A DNA stretch of 64,000 bases from Pantoea eucalypti (lineage in GTDB: Bacteria; Pseudomonadota; Gammaproteobacteria; Enterobacterales; Enterobacteriaceae), in assembly GCF_009646115.1 (NCBI RefSeq), contig NZ_CP045720.1:1736001-1800000 (forward strand). Reading direction: 5' to 3'. The position numbers and the translations under genes are program-made. Shown in pieces: positions 54,721-63,298 of this stretch (positions within the stretch are counted from its first letter, which is position 1; each line of letters begins with the position of its first letter). The notes beneath the pieces are model-generated. The model was not told the origin of the DNA. It did no database searches and saw nothing but the letters and a program-made list of their open reading frames with translations.

Positions 54721-55394
54721 ATGATTTCAGGAACAGCAGCAAAACAGGAATTCGGACGTTACTACACATTTGAGTCGAGACTGCCTCAGGGCGTTTTTTT
54801 GAGATTCGGCCCAGCCATTTGCCCCGAAATGCAAAGCCCGTAACAGATGAAGCCAGCGGAATGTGTATCGGTTACACGGTGGTACAGGCTCCGGGCTTAT
54901 GGCAGATTTATGATGTGCAGGGACATTTTGTCAGGCTGGAAGAAGCGCCGCTTGAAACACCCCTGATCGATCCCACTGATATTGCCCTGTTTGGCTTGGG
55001 TATTTTTCGTATCCTTCGTACAGGGCGGGTGCTGTTTGAATCAGGGGCACGTGCCGCTGTTTATGCGAAGCTCAGTCACTCCACTATATCCTTTCTGCGC
55101 AGCAGACTTAAACTCGGGCTGCATGCACGTAACCTTAAAATGACCGAGACTGCTGCAAAACATATGTATGAACCGAGTCGCTATGTCCCTCTGCAAATTC
55201 AGGAAAGAGCGATTCGCTATGGCAGGCGGATGGCAGATCCCCGCAAAGGTGAAGGTATGTTCAGATATGAGACCAGATTGTTTAAACTACGCTTTAATAA
55301 GCAAACAATGGAATATGAGTATAAAGAATACACACTTGAAGTCGTCGTGCGTGAGTCAGACTGGACGATATCGCATTTTAAATACATGGATTGA
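54721..55394 (+). pseudogene. Toxin-like protein of a polymorphic toxin/immunity cassette, frameshifted
   Basis: From ATG 54721 (after GAGGG) the frame reads MISGTAAKQEFGRYYTFESR and then breaks at a T7 run (54794-54800). One more T would join it to a frame continuing to 55394, giving about 224 residues. Layout: N-terminal module, a hydrophobic pretoxin-like stretch DIALFGLGIFRIL, then a basic C-terminal domain with HARNLKMTETAAKHM, PSRYVPLQIQERAI and ESDWTISHFKY. That domain recurs in the second cassette at 63303, about three quarters identical by eye. The gene directly downstream resembles an immunity gene. A nuclease-type toxin is my guess; I cannot name the family. Confidence 0.6.
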
Positions 55395-55411
55395 CAGACT
55401 GGACAACTTGT

Positions 55412-55852
55412 ATGTTTGATTTGCGCAATGAAGATTTCACATTTGTAATTTCTCCCTTTGAAAGAATCTCAGACGATGAGGCCGACCCGGTTGATCATCT
55501 ATGGGACTGGATCCAGTCCTGGATTGAGTTCTCTGTTAGCGGCCTTAAAATGCAGTTTCAAACTGAATTTACCATCGGCGAGCTAAAGATTTTAAAGGAT
55601 GAGTTTTTCGCACATTACCAGGCACTTATCACGCAGCGTGAATTAAAACCTTTTAATTTTCGCAGCGAACGTGGCCAGCTCAATATGGTTATCAGAAAAG
55701 TTACGGGTAAAGAAGGTGTTATAGTGGAGTTTGATATCCGCCCTGAACCACACGCCGACAGCGTTCAGGTTAAAGGTGACTTCAGCCTTAATGAAAGCTA
55801 TTTTCCTGACATTCTGAAGCGGCTTGATGAAATGATTCAATGGCAGAATTAA
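55412..55852 (+). CDS. Immunity-like protein (WapI-type)
   Basis: 146 residues from ATG 55412, 17 bases after the toxin-like gene. Acidic, alpha/beta in appearance: DWIQSWIEFSVSGLKMQFQTEF, ELKILKDEFFAHYQALI, then a two-strand region and the C-terminal ESYFPDILKRLDEMI. This layout recalls the WapI-family immunity proteins that follow polymorphic toxins. A diverged second copy lies at 63674. It would bind and neutralise the upstream product; that is inference from position and pairing. Confidence 0.65.
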   Translation: MFDLRNEDFTFVISPFERISDDEADPVDHLWDWIQSWIEFSVSGLKMQFQTEFTIGELKILKDEFFAHYQALITQRELKPFNFRSERGQLNMVIRKVTGKEGVIVEFDIRPEPHADSVQVKGDFSLNESYFPDILKRLDEMIQWQN

Positions 55853-55906
55853 ACATTTTGCCATTGAGAATTTTTAACTGAAAACTTCGGGCGTAAAATG
55901 AATTTT

Positions 55907-56299
55907 TTATTCAGGCTTATCTGGCCAGCTGATATCTGGCGCGGTCGTGATATCCGTCCGACTCAGCATAACGCGGTATCTTTTCCATGCAGCCAGTCGC
56001 GTTAGTTCCTCGTCAGTTGCAATGCTGATATCAACCGCATCCTGCAAAGGGGTTATAGTACGATTAGCTTCGTCCATTTCTGCCGACAAACGGCTGCTGG
56101 CCAGAAAGCCAGCATCTTTGGCATCCACAAATGGCGCTGTAAATACGCCGTCACTGTAGAGATAATTACAGCCGGGCTGTTCAGACAATGCGGTAATATC
56201 TACCCACTCCAGTGACGGATGATAGAGTTTCTCTGGCTTGACACTCATAGAGACAATTTCCGCAACTCGCTTATCTTCAATCCGGGCGTAGGTTTTCAT
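55907..56299 (-). CDS. Phage tail fibre assembly-like protein
   Basis: 130-residue protein in the position of P2 gene G, overlapping the end of the fibre gene. MKTYARIEDKRVAEIVSM at the start and the C-terminal RLAAWKRYRVMLSRTDITTAPDISWP are typical of tail fibre assembly chaperones. It is the leftmost surviving phage gene; the genes that follow G in P2 (sheath, tube and tape measure) are absent. Confidence 0.85.
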   Translation of the reverse strand: MKTYARIEDKRVAEIVSMSVKPEKLYHPSLEWVDITALSEQPGCNYLYSDGVFTAPFVDAKDAGFLASSRLSAEMDEANRTITPLQDAVDISIATDEELTRLAAWKRYRVMLSRTDITTAPDISWPDKPE

Positions 56300-57531
56300 C
56301 AGCTGAACTCCTCAATATAAATAATACCGTCAGATCCATAACTTCCGATAAAGGGATCGGTACGCGTTGTACCTCCGCCGCCTGCACCATAGGTATTTTT
56401 TTTGCCTGATGATGAGCTTTCCCCGCTACGGCTACCGCCGCCCCAGTAACTGACGCCGACGTCACCAGAGCCGCCCCGGTAAGGGTTGCTTGAGGCCGTA
56501 ATCAGTCCGGGCGCGTCGCTGCCATCACCCCCCTGTATATTTAACAATCCGCCTATGGCCGAGCCGCCAACGCCACCGGCATCACCGGAAGTCATATTAT
56601 AGCCATTGCCCGCTGTCAGCTGACCGTTAAAGGTACTGCTAGTCGCGCCGTCGGTTTCGTTACTGCCTCTACCGACTACGCCAGGATAATTTTTTGTCTC
56701 ATCCACGTTCAGCCAAGCGATTACCGTTCCGCCTGCTCCCCCGCCCGCACCACGGGAAACATAACGCGATCCCCAGGCAAGATAACCATAACCCCGGCCA
56801 CCACCTCCGGTCAGGATAATCTTGATTCGTTTCGTTCCCGGCGTGGGTTTGTAGTTAACTGCTCCGGGCGTGGTGAAAATCTGGTACCCGATAAAACGGC
56901 CGGAAAACTTATCGCTGATGCCAAGATTTTTCAGAACGTCAGGCAACAGCCCGGCATCGGCCATTTCCTTTAATGCGTTTTCAATTAACGGGTACTGACC
57001 ATGCGGATTAGCGCTTTTGAGATGCTTTGCCATCATCTCGTCAGCGTAGGCTTTCACCTCGATCACAGCGTCATCAACATACTTACGCGTTGCCAGCACC
57101 ACTGACGGATCAATTTTCAGCGTGACGGCGGTTGTGCTGTTCACGATTAAAATCATGCGCACGGTCTGCGTCCGGCCGCTTCCTTCGGCCAGCTGAGGCT
57201 TGTAAGTCTCCGGGCAGTTAGCAACGGCAATCAGCACGCCGTCAGCGTCATACAGGCCGATTTCACGGATCCAGAAACCGCCCTCGCTTTCCGGGATAAT
57301 CTGCTCTGCGATAATCTGGCTGCTGTTTGCCGCGTCAACGGTCAGCGAATTAAGCTGCGCGCGTCGCTTCTCGCCAATGAGCTTTGTCTGTGCCGCATCA
57401 GGGGTCGGCAGTGTGCCGCCACCGTCGCCGACGCCCATCGAGGCGATGTTTACTTTCGTGCCGAGTGCGGCGGCGTTCGCCAGCTTAGCCGCGCCCTGAT
57501 TGGTCAGCAGGGCAAAATATTTTGTCGTCAT
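56299..57531 (-). CDS. Phage tail fibre protein (P2 gpH-like, glycine-rich tip)
   Basis: 410 residues. The N-terminal 150 or so form the conserved tail-attachment domain of P2-type fibres (TKYFALLTNQGAAKLANA, EGGFWIREIGLYDADG, YVDDAV). A short linker (HLKSANPHGQYPL) leads to a C-terminal domain very rich in glycine and serine (about 235-405), which in other fibres forms the receptor-binding tip. Shorter than P2 H (about 670). It overlaps gene I by 4 bases. Confidence 0.9.
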   Translation of the reverse strand: MTTKYFALLTNQGAAKLANAAALGTKVNIASMGVGDGGGTLPTPDAAQTKLIGEKRRAQLNSLTVDAANSSQIIAEQIIPESEGGFWIREIGLYDADGVLIAVANCPETYKPQLAEGSGRTQTVRMILIVNSTTAVTLKIDPSVVLATRKYVDDAVIEVKAYADEMMAKHLKSANPHGQYPLIENALKEMADAGLLPDVLKNLGISDKFSGRFIGYQIFTTPGAVNYKPTPGTKRIKIILTGGGGRGYGYLAWGSRYVSRGAGGGAGGTVIAWLNVDETKNYPGVVGRGSNETDGATSSTFNGQLTAGNGYNMTSGDAGGVGGSAIGGLLNIQGGDGSDAPGLITASSNPYRGGSGDVGVSYWGGGSRSGESSSSGKKNTYGAGGGGTTRTDPFIGSYGSDGIIYIEEFS

Positions 57532-58136
57532 GCGCTCACTTCCGTCAGGTCAATAAGATGCACCGCCACGCCGGAATAACCCGGCCCGCCGACGCTGATA
57601 AGTTCAGGGGTATAGGGATAAACGGTCAGCTCGTCGCCGCTGTAGCTGGCAACGGCAACCGGCAGCGCGCCGTTCACGTCAAGATTGATAGACAGGCCGA
57701 TAAGGTGACGGCTGCAGGGCTTCGCATCGGCTATCAGGCGCTCAAGCTCGTTATACATTTCCTCAGTAATGCCGGTATCGAGTACGCCCACATCCAGCCG
57801 GAACGTGCCAGGCGCTTCGCCGGTTTTCCACCACTCAATGATTCTGATGAGATAGCCCAGAGGCTCAACGACGCGGCGTATAGCGCCAATCGTTCCCTTG
57901 TGCCGATGCACGTACTGCGAGGCGGCAACCACGGCGCGCTTTGTTGATTCCGGCCAGGCTGAATCCCAGCGATCAACTGACCACGCCCACGCCAGATAGG
58001 GCAGAAGCTCAACCGGGCAGGCTTGCGGATTCCATAACTGGCGCAACGGCACGCTCATCGTACCGGGGCTTGCAAGAGCCTCGGCGGCAGCAACCTCAAG
58101 CGCTGACGAGCCGGTCGGCAGCAGGCGATCACTCAT
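57528..58136 (-). CDS. Phage baseplate/tail protein I
   Basis: 202-residue homologue of P2 gpI, a baseplate component. Conserved LWNPQACPVELLPYLAWAWSVDRWD and KRAVVAASQYVHRHKGT are family hallmarks. It overlaps gene J by 8 bases and gene H by 4, keeping the P2 J-I-H order. Confidence 0.93.
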   Translation of the reverse strand: MSDRLLPTGSSALEVAAAEALASPGTMSVPLRQLWNPQACPVELLPYLAWAWSVDRWDSAWPESTKRAVVAASQYVHRHKGTIGAIRRVVEPLGYLIRIIEWWKTGEAPGTFRLDVGVLDTGITEEMYNELERLIADAKPCSRHLIGLSINLDVNGALPVAVASYSGDELTVYPYTPELISVGGPGYSGVAVHLIDLTEVSA

Positions 58137-58644
58137 CCGAGCCTCCCACGGTCAGCGCGTATCCTGTGCAGTAAGCGGCCTGGGTTTTGTCTAGCACCAC
58201 GTCAGCGGAAGGCTTGATAAGGTTGACGCGCTGCACGCCCTCAACGTGCATGGCGGCATACAGCGCAGACAGGCGAATGTCACGGCCGAGACGCTTTTGT
58301 GCGCTGACAAAGGCGGCGAGTTTTGCCTCTGAAGCGGCACGGATTGGCTCCGCTTCCGGCCCCGGATAGAGGTAAAGCTCGGCCTCGATTTCGTAACTAA
58401 CAATCTTCGCTGACTGCACGCTCACCCGGTCAGCAACCGGGCGCACGTCTTCGTCATTGAGCGCAGCGTTAACCACGGCCAGCAAATCATCACCGGCCAC
58501 GCCGTTGCCCTCACGCGCGAGCACAGTCACGGTAACAACGGCGGGCGACGGGCTGATGGCTGATGCATCGGTAACGGGCGCTGGTTTGAGCCGCCGGTCA
58601 GCTTTAACGGCCTGGCGAAAAGCCTGCGTGCGGCCGTACATCAC
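58129..58644 (-). pseudogene. Baseplate protein J, C-terminal fragment
   Basis: About 170 residues aligning with the C-terminal half of P2 gpJ (normally about 300): SPSPAVVTVTVLAREGNG, ELYLYPGPEAEPI, LYAAMHVEGVQRVNLI and CTGYALTVGG. The N-terminal half is missing. The frame meets an oppositely oriented portal gene fragment at 58644/58645, the join of a large internal deletion. No ribosome site is seen. Confidence 0.85.
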
Positions 58645-59463
58645 AGCTCGCCGATTTATGTAAAGCGCAACATTCTGGCATCAACATTCATCCCGAACCC
58701 AATGATGAGTCAGCAGGAGTTCAGCAAGTTTGCGCTGGATTATCTGGTCTTCGGTAACGCCTTTGCCGAGCTGCGCCGTAATGGCTTGGGTAAGCCGCTG
58801 CGCCTTGAAACCACCCCGGCCAAATTCACACGCAGAGGCGTGAAGGATGGCGTTTACTGGTTTGTGAATGACTGGAAAGAGCCGCATGAGTTTTCGGCCG
58901 GCAGCGTGTTTCACCTGCTGGAGCCGGATATTAATCAGGAGCTTTACGGCCTGCCGGAATACCTCAGCGCGCTCAATTCCGCCTGGCTGGATGAGGCAGC
59001 AACGCTGTTCCGCCGCAAGTACTATCAGAACGGCGTGCACGCCGGTTACATCCTGTATATGACCGACGCGGCGCAGAGCAGCAGCGACGTTGACCGGATG
59101 CGCCAGGCTATGCGCGACACGAAAGGGATCGGCAACTTCCGCAACCTGTTTATGTACGCGCCGAACGGTAAGCCGGACGGGATCAAGATTCTGCCGCTCA
59201 GCGAGGTAGCGACGAAGGACGATTTCTTTAACATCAAGAAGGCCAGCCGCGACGACCTGCTAAGCGCACACCGCGTGCCGCCGCAGATGATGGGGATTAT
59301 CCCGGACAACTCCGGCGGATTCGGTGATGCGGTGAAAGCGGCATAGGTGTTTGTGCGTAACGAACTGACACCGCTGCAGGAACGTCTGAAGGAAATCAAT
59401 AACTGGCTGGGCGAAGAGGTGATCGCCTTCCGCCCTTATTCGCTGGAAGCGGCAACAAACTGA
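58645..59463 (+). pseudogene. Phage portal protein Q fragment, truncated and interrupted
   Basis: In-frame homology to P2 gpQ begins at SSPIYVKRNILASTFIP, so roughly the first 90-100 residues are lost. It continues through FHLLEPDINQELYGLPEYLS and LSEVATKDDFFNIKKAS. A TAG at 59344-59346 interrupts what should read AKVFVRNELTPLQERL; the frame then runs on to 59463. Both lesions mark a dead gene. Its orientation opposite to J matches P2, where P-Q are transcribed against O through G. Confidence 0.9.
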
Positions 59464-59493
59464 AGATGTAACGCCTGCCTGTGCAGGCGTTAG

Positions 59494-59793
59494 TTATTTA
59501 CCCAACCAGCGCCCGGCCTGTGCAGACTCAACCAACAAACGGAGAGTAAGCGGATCATGCGGTGCGGTGAAATCTTCCGGGAAATAGTCGTTAAAAGAGA
59601 TGGTGCCGGGGTCAATGCCAAAACTGTCAGCATACCGCTCAAGTAATTCATAAGCGTCGATGGGATCCATGCGAAAGTCGTTGTTCAGATCAGTGTCCAG
59701 CTCAAGCTTGTAACGTTTTAATGTAAACAAGCTTCTGCCGTTATAATCTTCAACCAGCGCAAATACTGCCTTCTCTATATCCTCACTTACCAT
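59494..59793 (-). CDS. DUF1493 family protein
   Basis: 99-residue acidic protein of the DUF1493 type, acyl-carrier-like in outline: helix, then DTDLNNDFRMDPIDAYELLERYADSFGID split at the position of an ACP active site, then FNDYFPEDF. The Asp-Ser-Leu serine of true carrier proteins is replaced (DPIDA), so no phosphopantetheine arm is expected. It follows an STM2901-family gene, a pairing seen in enteric genomes and phages. Function unknown. Confidence 0.85.
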   Translation of the reverse strand: MVSEDIEKAVFALVEDYNGRSLFTLKRYKLELDTDLNNDFRMDPIDAYELLERYADSFGIDPGTISFNDYFPEDFTAPHDPLTLRLLVESAQAGRWLGK

Positions 59794-60244
59794 ATTCTGT
59801 CGTCCTTATGGGCAATAAGGTTGTATTTTACCGTAGTTTTCCAGCCTATCTCCGCCACATCAGCGGCCATAATTACCCATCCTAAAACCGGTATTGTGCG
59901 ACCGACGAAAGTACCCAATTTATGGGTCATCAACATTTTAATTTGGAATGGTTTTTTAGGGTTTTGTATCCACGTAGGCAACCTGAACGGGAGACGGTAA
60001 TCGCGCAACAGCTTGCGAGAATAAACCGAGGCATAAGAGGTACCTTTCCAGGCACCCTTTAACTTTCCTGACACGTCAATCGTATTCTGTCCCGAGTAAA
60101 TTGCAGCTATGGCTATGTATCCTTTGCACCGCTAAAATGCTCAGCGGTCACATCAATCATAATTCAGAAATAAAGCTCTGCCGGGGAAAGGTTGGTAAGC
60201 CCGCCATAGAAGTAAGTCCCGTTTAACTGCTCAGTTGTATCCAT
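59787..60244 (-). pseudogene. STM2901-family protein, disrupted
   Basis: The gene starts at ATG 60244 (MDTTEQLNGTYFYGGLTNLS) after AGGGA. It meets a TGA in ELYF-stop and then shifts frame at about 60120-60125 (two extra bases), after which IAAIYSGQNTIDVSGKLKGA continues to the original end. The C-terminal part alone is open from 60074 (95 residues) with the hydrophobic GRTIPVLGWVIMAADV segment. It overlaps the DUF1493 start. Probably inactive unless the C-terminal piece is made alone. Confidence 0.75.
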
Positions 60245-60444
60245 ATTATTCCCTTACATGGTTAACCGTATTGGTCAAAACTTTATCATATTAATTCCGA
60301 TCAGTGCCATACCTCATCTGCCGCTCTCAGGCCCGATTTGCGAGGCTCAAATCCTCTTCACCAGTTCAATCTCATCAAACCCTTGCGTGCGCCTCCGTGC
60401 CGCTGGCGCAACCTCCGAATACATGTTTACACCCCTCGCGCGCA

Positions 60445-60463
60445 ATGCTATCCCCGCCACGCC
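60445..60463 (-). other. cos-like 19-mer of P2/186 type
   Basis: Read on the - strand this is GGCGTGGCGGGGATAGCAT. From memory the P2 cohesive end is GGCGAGGCGGGGAAAGCAC, so 16 of 19 bases agree, and it lies between Q and A as in P2. The match is by recall and eye. Confidence 0.55.
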
Positions 60464-60600
60464 TGCCCGCTTTGTGCATCGCTTTTAATGCAGTTGCATG
60501 TACAACCTCTGAGCGCGCCAGCTCTGGTCTTACAGACGCTTAGCGATCCACTTTGGATCATGCGGATTAATGCAAGCATATGCACTTTGATGCAGAAGCA

Positions 60601-60622
60601 AAAAGCCACCTTAAAGGTGGCT
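60601..60622 (-). terminator. Terminator of the phage early operon
   Basis: On the - strand AGCCACC/GGTGGCT with a 4-5-base loop is followed by TTTTTGC. It lies 28 bases after the small early gene and would end the A operon before cos. Confidence 0.85.
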
Positions 60623-60649
60623 AGTGAACGGTAGGGAAGGGGCAATTAA

Positions 60650-60826
60650 TCATTCTGCCTGGCAGTAAATAGCGGCTTCGAAAATAGCTGTGTCGATTGT
60701 CCCTGCCATGTCGCTAATCATCGACAGTGCCATTTTTAATTCATCTTCTTTGCAATGTGCGATCAGCGATACGTCAGCAATGAACTGAATGCGTGCAACC
60801 GTTTCACTTAGATTATCTATTTTCAT
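60650..60826 (-). CDS. Small phage early protein (58 aa)
   Basis: ATG 60826 to TGA, MKIDNLSETVARIQFIADVS through IYCQAE. Predicted all-helical and acidic, with a possible helix pair. An AGGAG lies about 12 bases upstream. It follows gene A on the same strand and precedes a terminator, so it is the last gene of the early operon, a position where P2 relatives carry small accessory genes. Not recognised. Confidence 0.65.
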   Translation of the reverse strand: MKIDNLSETVARIQFIADVSLIAHCKEDELKMALSMISDMAGTIDTAIFEAAIYCQAE

Positions 60827-60935
60827 CAAATGATTAACTCCTTTTAGTCAAAATGTACTGTATGTATAAACAGTGTCATGATGAACTAAAATCGTAAACA
60901 ATCGTGCGGCTCAGATTAGTCCGACTGCCGTTTTA

Positions 60936-63164
60936 TTAATCAGGCAACTGTATGCCTCTTTTTCTCGCTAGAGCATTGAAGCGCTTTAATGGGGCGGCAT
61001 TTATGCGACGTCTATGGAACAGATAGCCGCTTGTTCCGCTCCAGTAAGAAAGCTCTCCAATCTTGATTGTGTGGCCTTTCATCATGCGCACAGCTTCACC
61101 GTCGGACAGTGTTAACCTGGAGATCTCAAAGAAACTCTTTTTCAACGCCTCACGTTCTGCGCAATGACTCCGTTCAGAGTGATATTTGTCCGGCTCAGGT
61201 TGCTCCTGCGCTGGCTTTTCTCTTAATCGCTTAAGAATCCTTCTTCGCTCGGCGCGAGTAGGGGGCTTTGTGAAATCGATAGCGGCTTCAGAGCCTGTCG
61301 GCTCCGTACAGTTATTGACAGAACTCCGAGAGGACGCAGGCGCGTCCTTAAATTCAAAATCCAAATCAACGGCACGTTTCGGGACAATCCTCCATTGCAT
61401 CAGACGGGTTAAAATTGGCGTATCGTTGCCAACTTCAGTTGCGTAAACACCCTTGATACGCACAGTTTCCTCTCCGTACTCATTCATGTCTTCGCTTGCC
61501 TGATACCAGGTGCGCACAGCCAGCTCGTCGCGGCGCACAAATGGGCCACCCTGCGCGTTAACGTATCCGGCCCAGTCTCCTGCGTCGGCGGCGTCATGCG
61601 CGGCCGCAAACTCAACGCTCAGGCCGTGCGCGGTTTCGCTGTCTGCCATGCGGCGCAGTTCGCGGTAAACCGTGACCGGCGCACCGCCCACAAACTGAAA
61701 TTGCCGGATGTGCCAGCGTGCCGCCCAGGCAGAAACGGCCGAGGCAGTTTCCTTAAGGTCTTTGCCGCTTTCGGCGTCCGTCTCGCCGTCTAGCGCGTAG
61801 CCGTCGATATTCTTGGAAATGTATTTAGCAACGTAACCCGTCGCGCTACCTTTCTCCGGGTCGATAGCCTCGGCGTGAAAGCGGGCCTTACGGGCTTTGT
61901 CGGTTGTCAGCTCGCTGCCGTCTTGCTGCCAGGCGTAGTCGCGCATAATCTCGCGCACGCGTTCAGCCTGCTCCGGACGCATAAACATGAGCATGTGCCA
62001 GTGCGGAGTCGCATCATGATGAGGCTCAGCAACGCGGATCCCGAAGATGCGGATTTCTTCGCGGTGCAGCTTGGCGCGAATTTTCTGCCAGACACTGCAG
62101 AGATAACGCTGGGTGTCGGCCGGGCTGGAACCGTTCCATTTACGGTTACGATGCCCGGTTTTGATTGTGGCGTGATAGCGCGCGGGGGCGGTCAGCGTGT
62201 AGAATTCGCCGATAAAGCCCATTTCATTGCAGATATTTTCGAAGCCACGAATGCGGGTCATCAGCTCGCAGCGGCGAATAGCCGGATTGGCCACACTGCC
62301 GTCATATTTCTCGATCAAGCTGATACGGTTGCCTTCTTCGTCTTCCAGCTCCATTCCCTTCAGAAACTCACGGGTGCGGCGCTTCTGCTCGCGCCACTCT
62401 GAAACGGTCATGCTGCTGGCGTAGGGGGTGTGCTTTTTGCTGACGTTAGCCAGGGCGATCTGAAGGTGTTCACGCCATGATGCAGCCACTCGCCGCAGTC
62501 GGCCTTTCCACCACTTTTCCGTCTGCATACGCATGATCGCCGGGATAACTTCCTCCGGGTCAAACAGCCGTGACGTGACTTTATCCCATAATGGCGGGGT
62601 CTGGCTCAGCTCACGGGTAATGGTGGCGGCGGTCATGTAAACGCGGTGCGTGTATTTGTAATCTGACTCGTCGCTGGCCTGCGCGTGCGCCTGTACCAGC
62701 TCAGCGAGAATGAAATTAGCCACATACCCGGCCAGCAGATCGACATCGGCGCGAGCCATATCTGGCAGGCGGTTAAAACGGCGCATTAGAATGAAAAGCT
62801 GACCACCTGCTATAGCCGCATTGTCGCGCTCAGTTGCGTTACCCCCGAGTAAATTTAATGTGCACCCCTTCATTACGCCGACACGATATTTAGCGTTAAC
62901 GGTTTCAACGCGTGGCAATGTGCGCTCAACAAATGTCTTTGTTAAGTACGCATTGGCGCGGGCTGTTCCCTGTGTCTTTTCCAGATCACTGACGCGGCGT
63001 TTAACGTCGAGTTGTATCAGAGCAGGCTGCATAACGAGCAACTCCTGCGCACGCACTAAAGCCGCAATCATCTGACTGCGGCTGTGCATTTCCTCATAGG
63101 TGGGATAGGGGCTGGCGATGGCTTCCCGTGGAGCATTCCACGGGTAAGCAAATTCCTCATGCAT
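60936..63164 (-). CDS. Phage replication endonuclease A (HUH family)
   Basis: 742-residue P2 gpA-type initiator that nicks the phage origin for rolling-circle replication. The HUH metal site is PHWHML (His388 and His390) and the paired catalytic tyrosines are Tyr444 and Tyr448 in GYVAKYISKN. The N-terminal half has the family MRRFNRLPDMARADVDLLAGYV region. It is intact, unlike its neighbours. Its ATG overlaps the stop of the zinc-finger gene. In P2 the origin is inside A; I did not locate the nick site. Confidence 0.93.
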   Translation of the reverse strand: MHEEFAYPWNAPREAIASPYPTYEEMHSRSQMIAALVRAQELLVMQPALIQLDVKRRVSDLEKTQGTARANAYLTKTFVERTLPRVETVNAKYRVGVMKGCTLNLLGGNATERDNAAIAGGQLFILMRRFNRLPDMARADVDLLAGYVANFILAELVQAHAQASDESDYKYTHRVYMTAATITRELSQTPPLWDKVTSRLFDPEEVIPAIMRMQTEKWWKGRLRRVAASWREHLQIALANVSKKHTPYASSMTVSEWREQKRRTREFLKGMELEDEEGNRISLIEKYDGSVANPAIRRCELMTRIRGFENICNEMGFIGEFYTLTAPARYHATIKTGHRNRKWNGSSPADTQRYLCSVWQKIRAKLHREEIRIFGIRVAEPHHDATPHWHMLMFMRPEQAERVREIMRDYAWQQDGSELTTDKARKARFHAEAIDPEKGSATGYVAKYISKNIDGYALDGETDAESGKDLKETASAVSAWAARWHIRQFQFVGGAPVTVYRELRRMADSETAHGLSVEFAAAHDAADAGDWAGYVNAQGGPFVRRDELAVRTWYQASEDMNEYGEETVRIKGVYATEVGNDTPILTRLMQWRIVPKRAVDLDFEFKDAPASSRSSVNNCTEPTGSEAAIDFTKPPTRAERRRILKRLREKPAQEQPEPDKYHSERSHCAEREALKKSFFEISRLTLSDGEAVRMMKGHTIKIGELSYWSGTSGYLFHRRRINAAPLKRFNALARKRGIQLPD

Positions 63165-63298
63165 CAGGAATTACCCTGCCGGTGTTTACTGCGATGTTCC
63201 TCAATTTCCTGGCAGGAAACGCAGCGAGTTACACCCAGATACGCGCGCCTGCGCTTTTCAGGAATTGGGGCATCACAGTCTTCACAAAATGAGGCGCT
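63164..63298 (-). pseudogene. TraR/DksA-type C4 zinc-finger protein, N-terminally truncated
   Basis: The frame reads SASFCEDCDAPIPEKRRRAY, then TRCVSCQEIEEHRSKH to a TGA overlapping the gene A start. Two CxxC pairs define the C4 finger of P2 orf82-like proteins. Upstream, the frame stays open for a few codons (RAPAV) but no start codon precedes it before the sequence turns into the toxin-like fragment on the + strand, so roughly the first 25 residues are lost. Confidence 0.8.

Larger units (their letters stand above)
60245..60649. other. Phage cos region without genes
   Basis: 405 bases between the STM2901 gene and the small early gene. No credible coding frame; frames on the + strand lack ribosome sites. 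It holds the cos-like 19-mer, a GC-rich tract on its left and AT-rich direct heptamers (TGCA-rich) on its right, in keeping with a P2 cos region between Q and A. Confidence 0.5.

Noticed and set aside
60258..60645. Several overlapping short frames in the cos region
   Set aside because: No ribosome sites and no family resemblance; the region is better explained as a non-coding cos interval.
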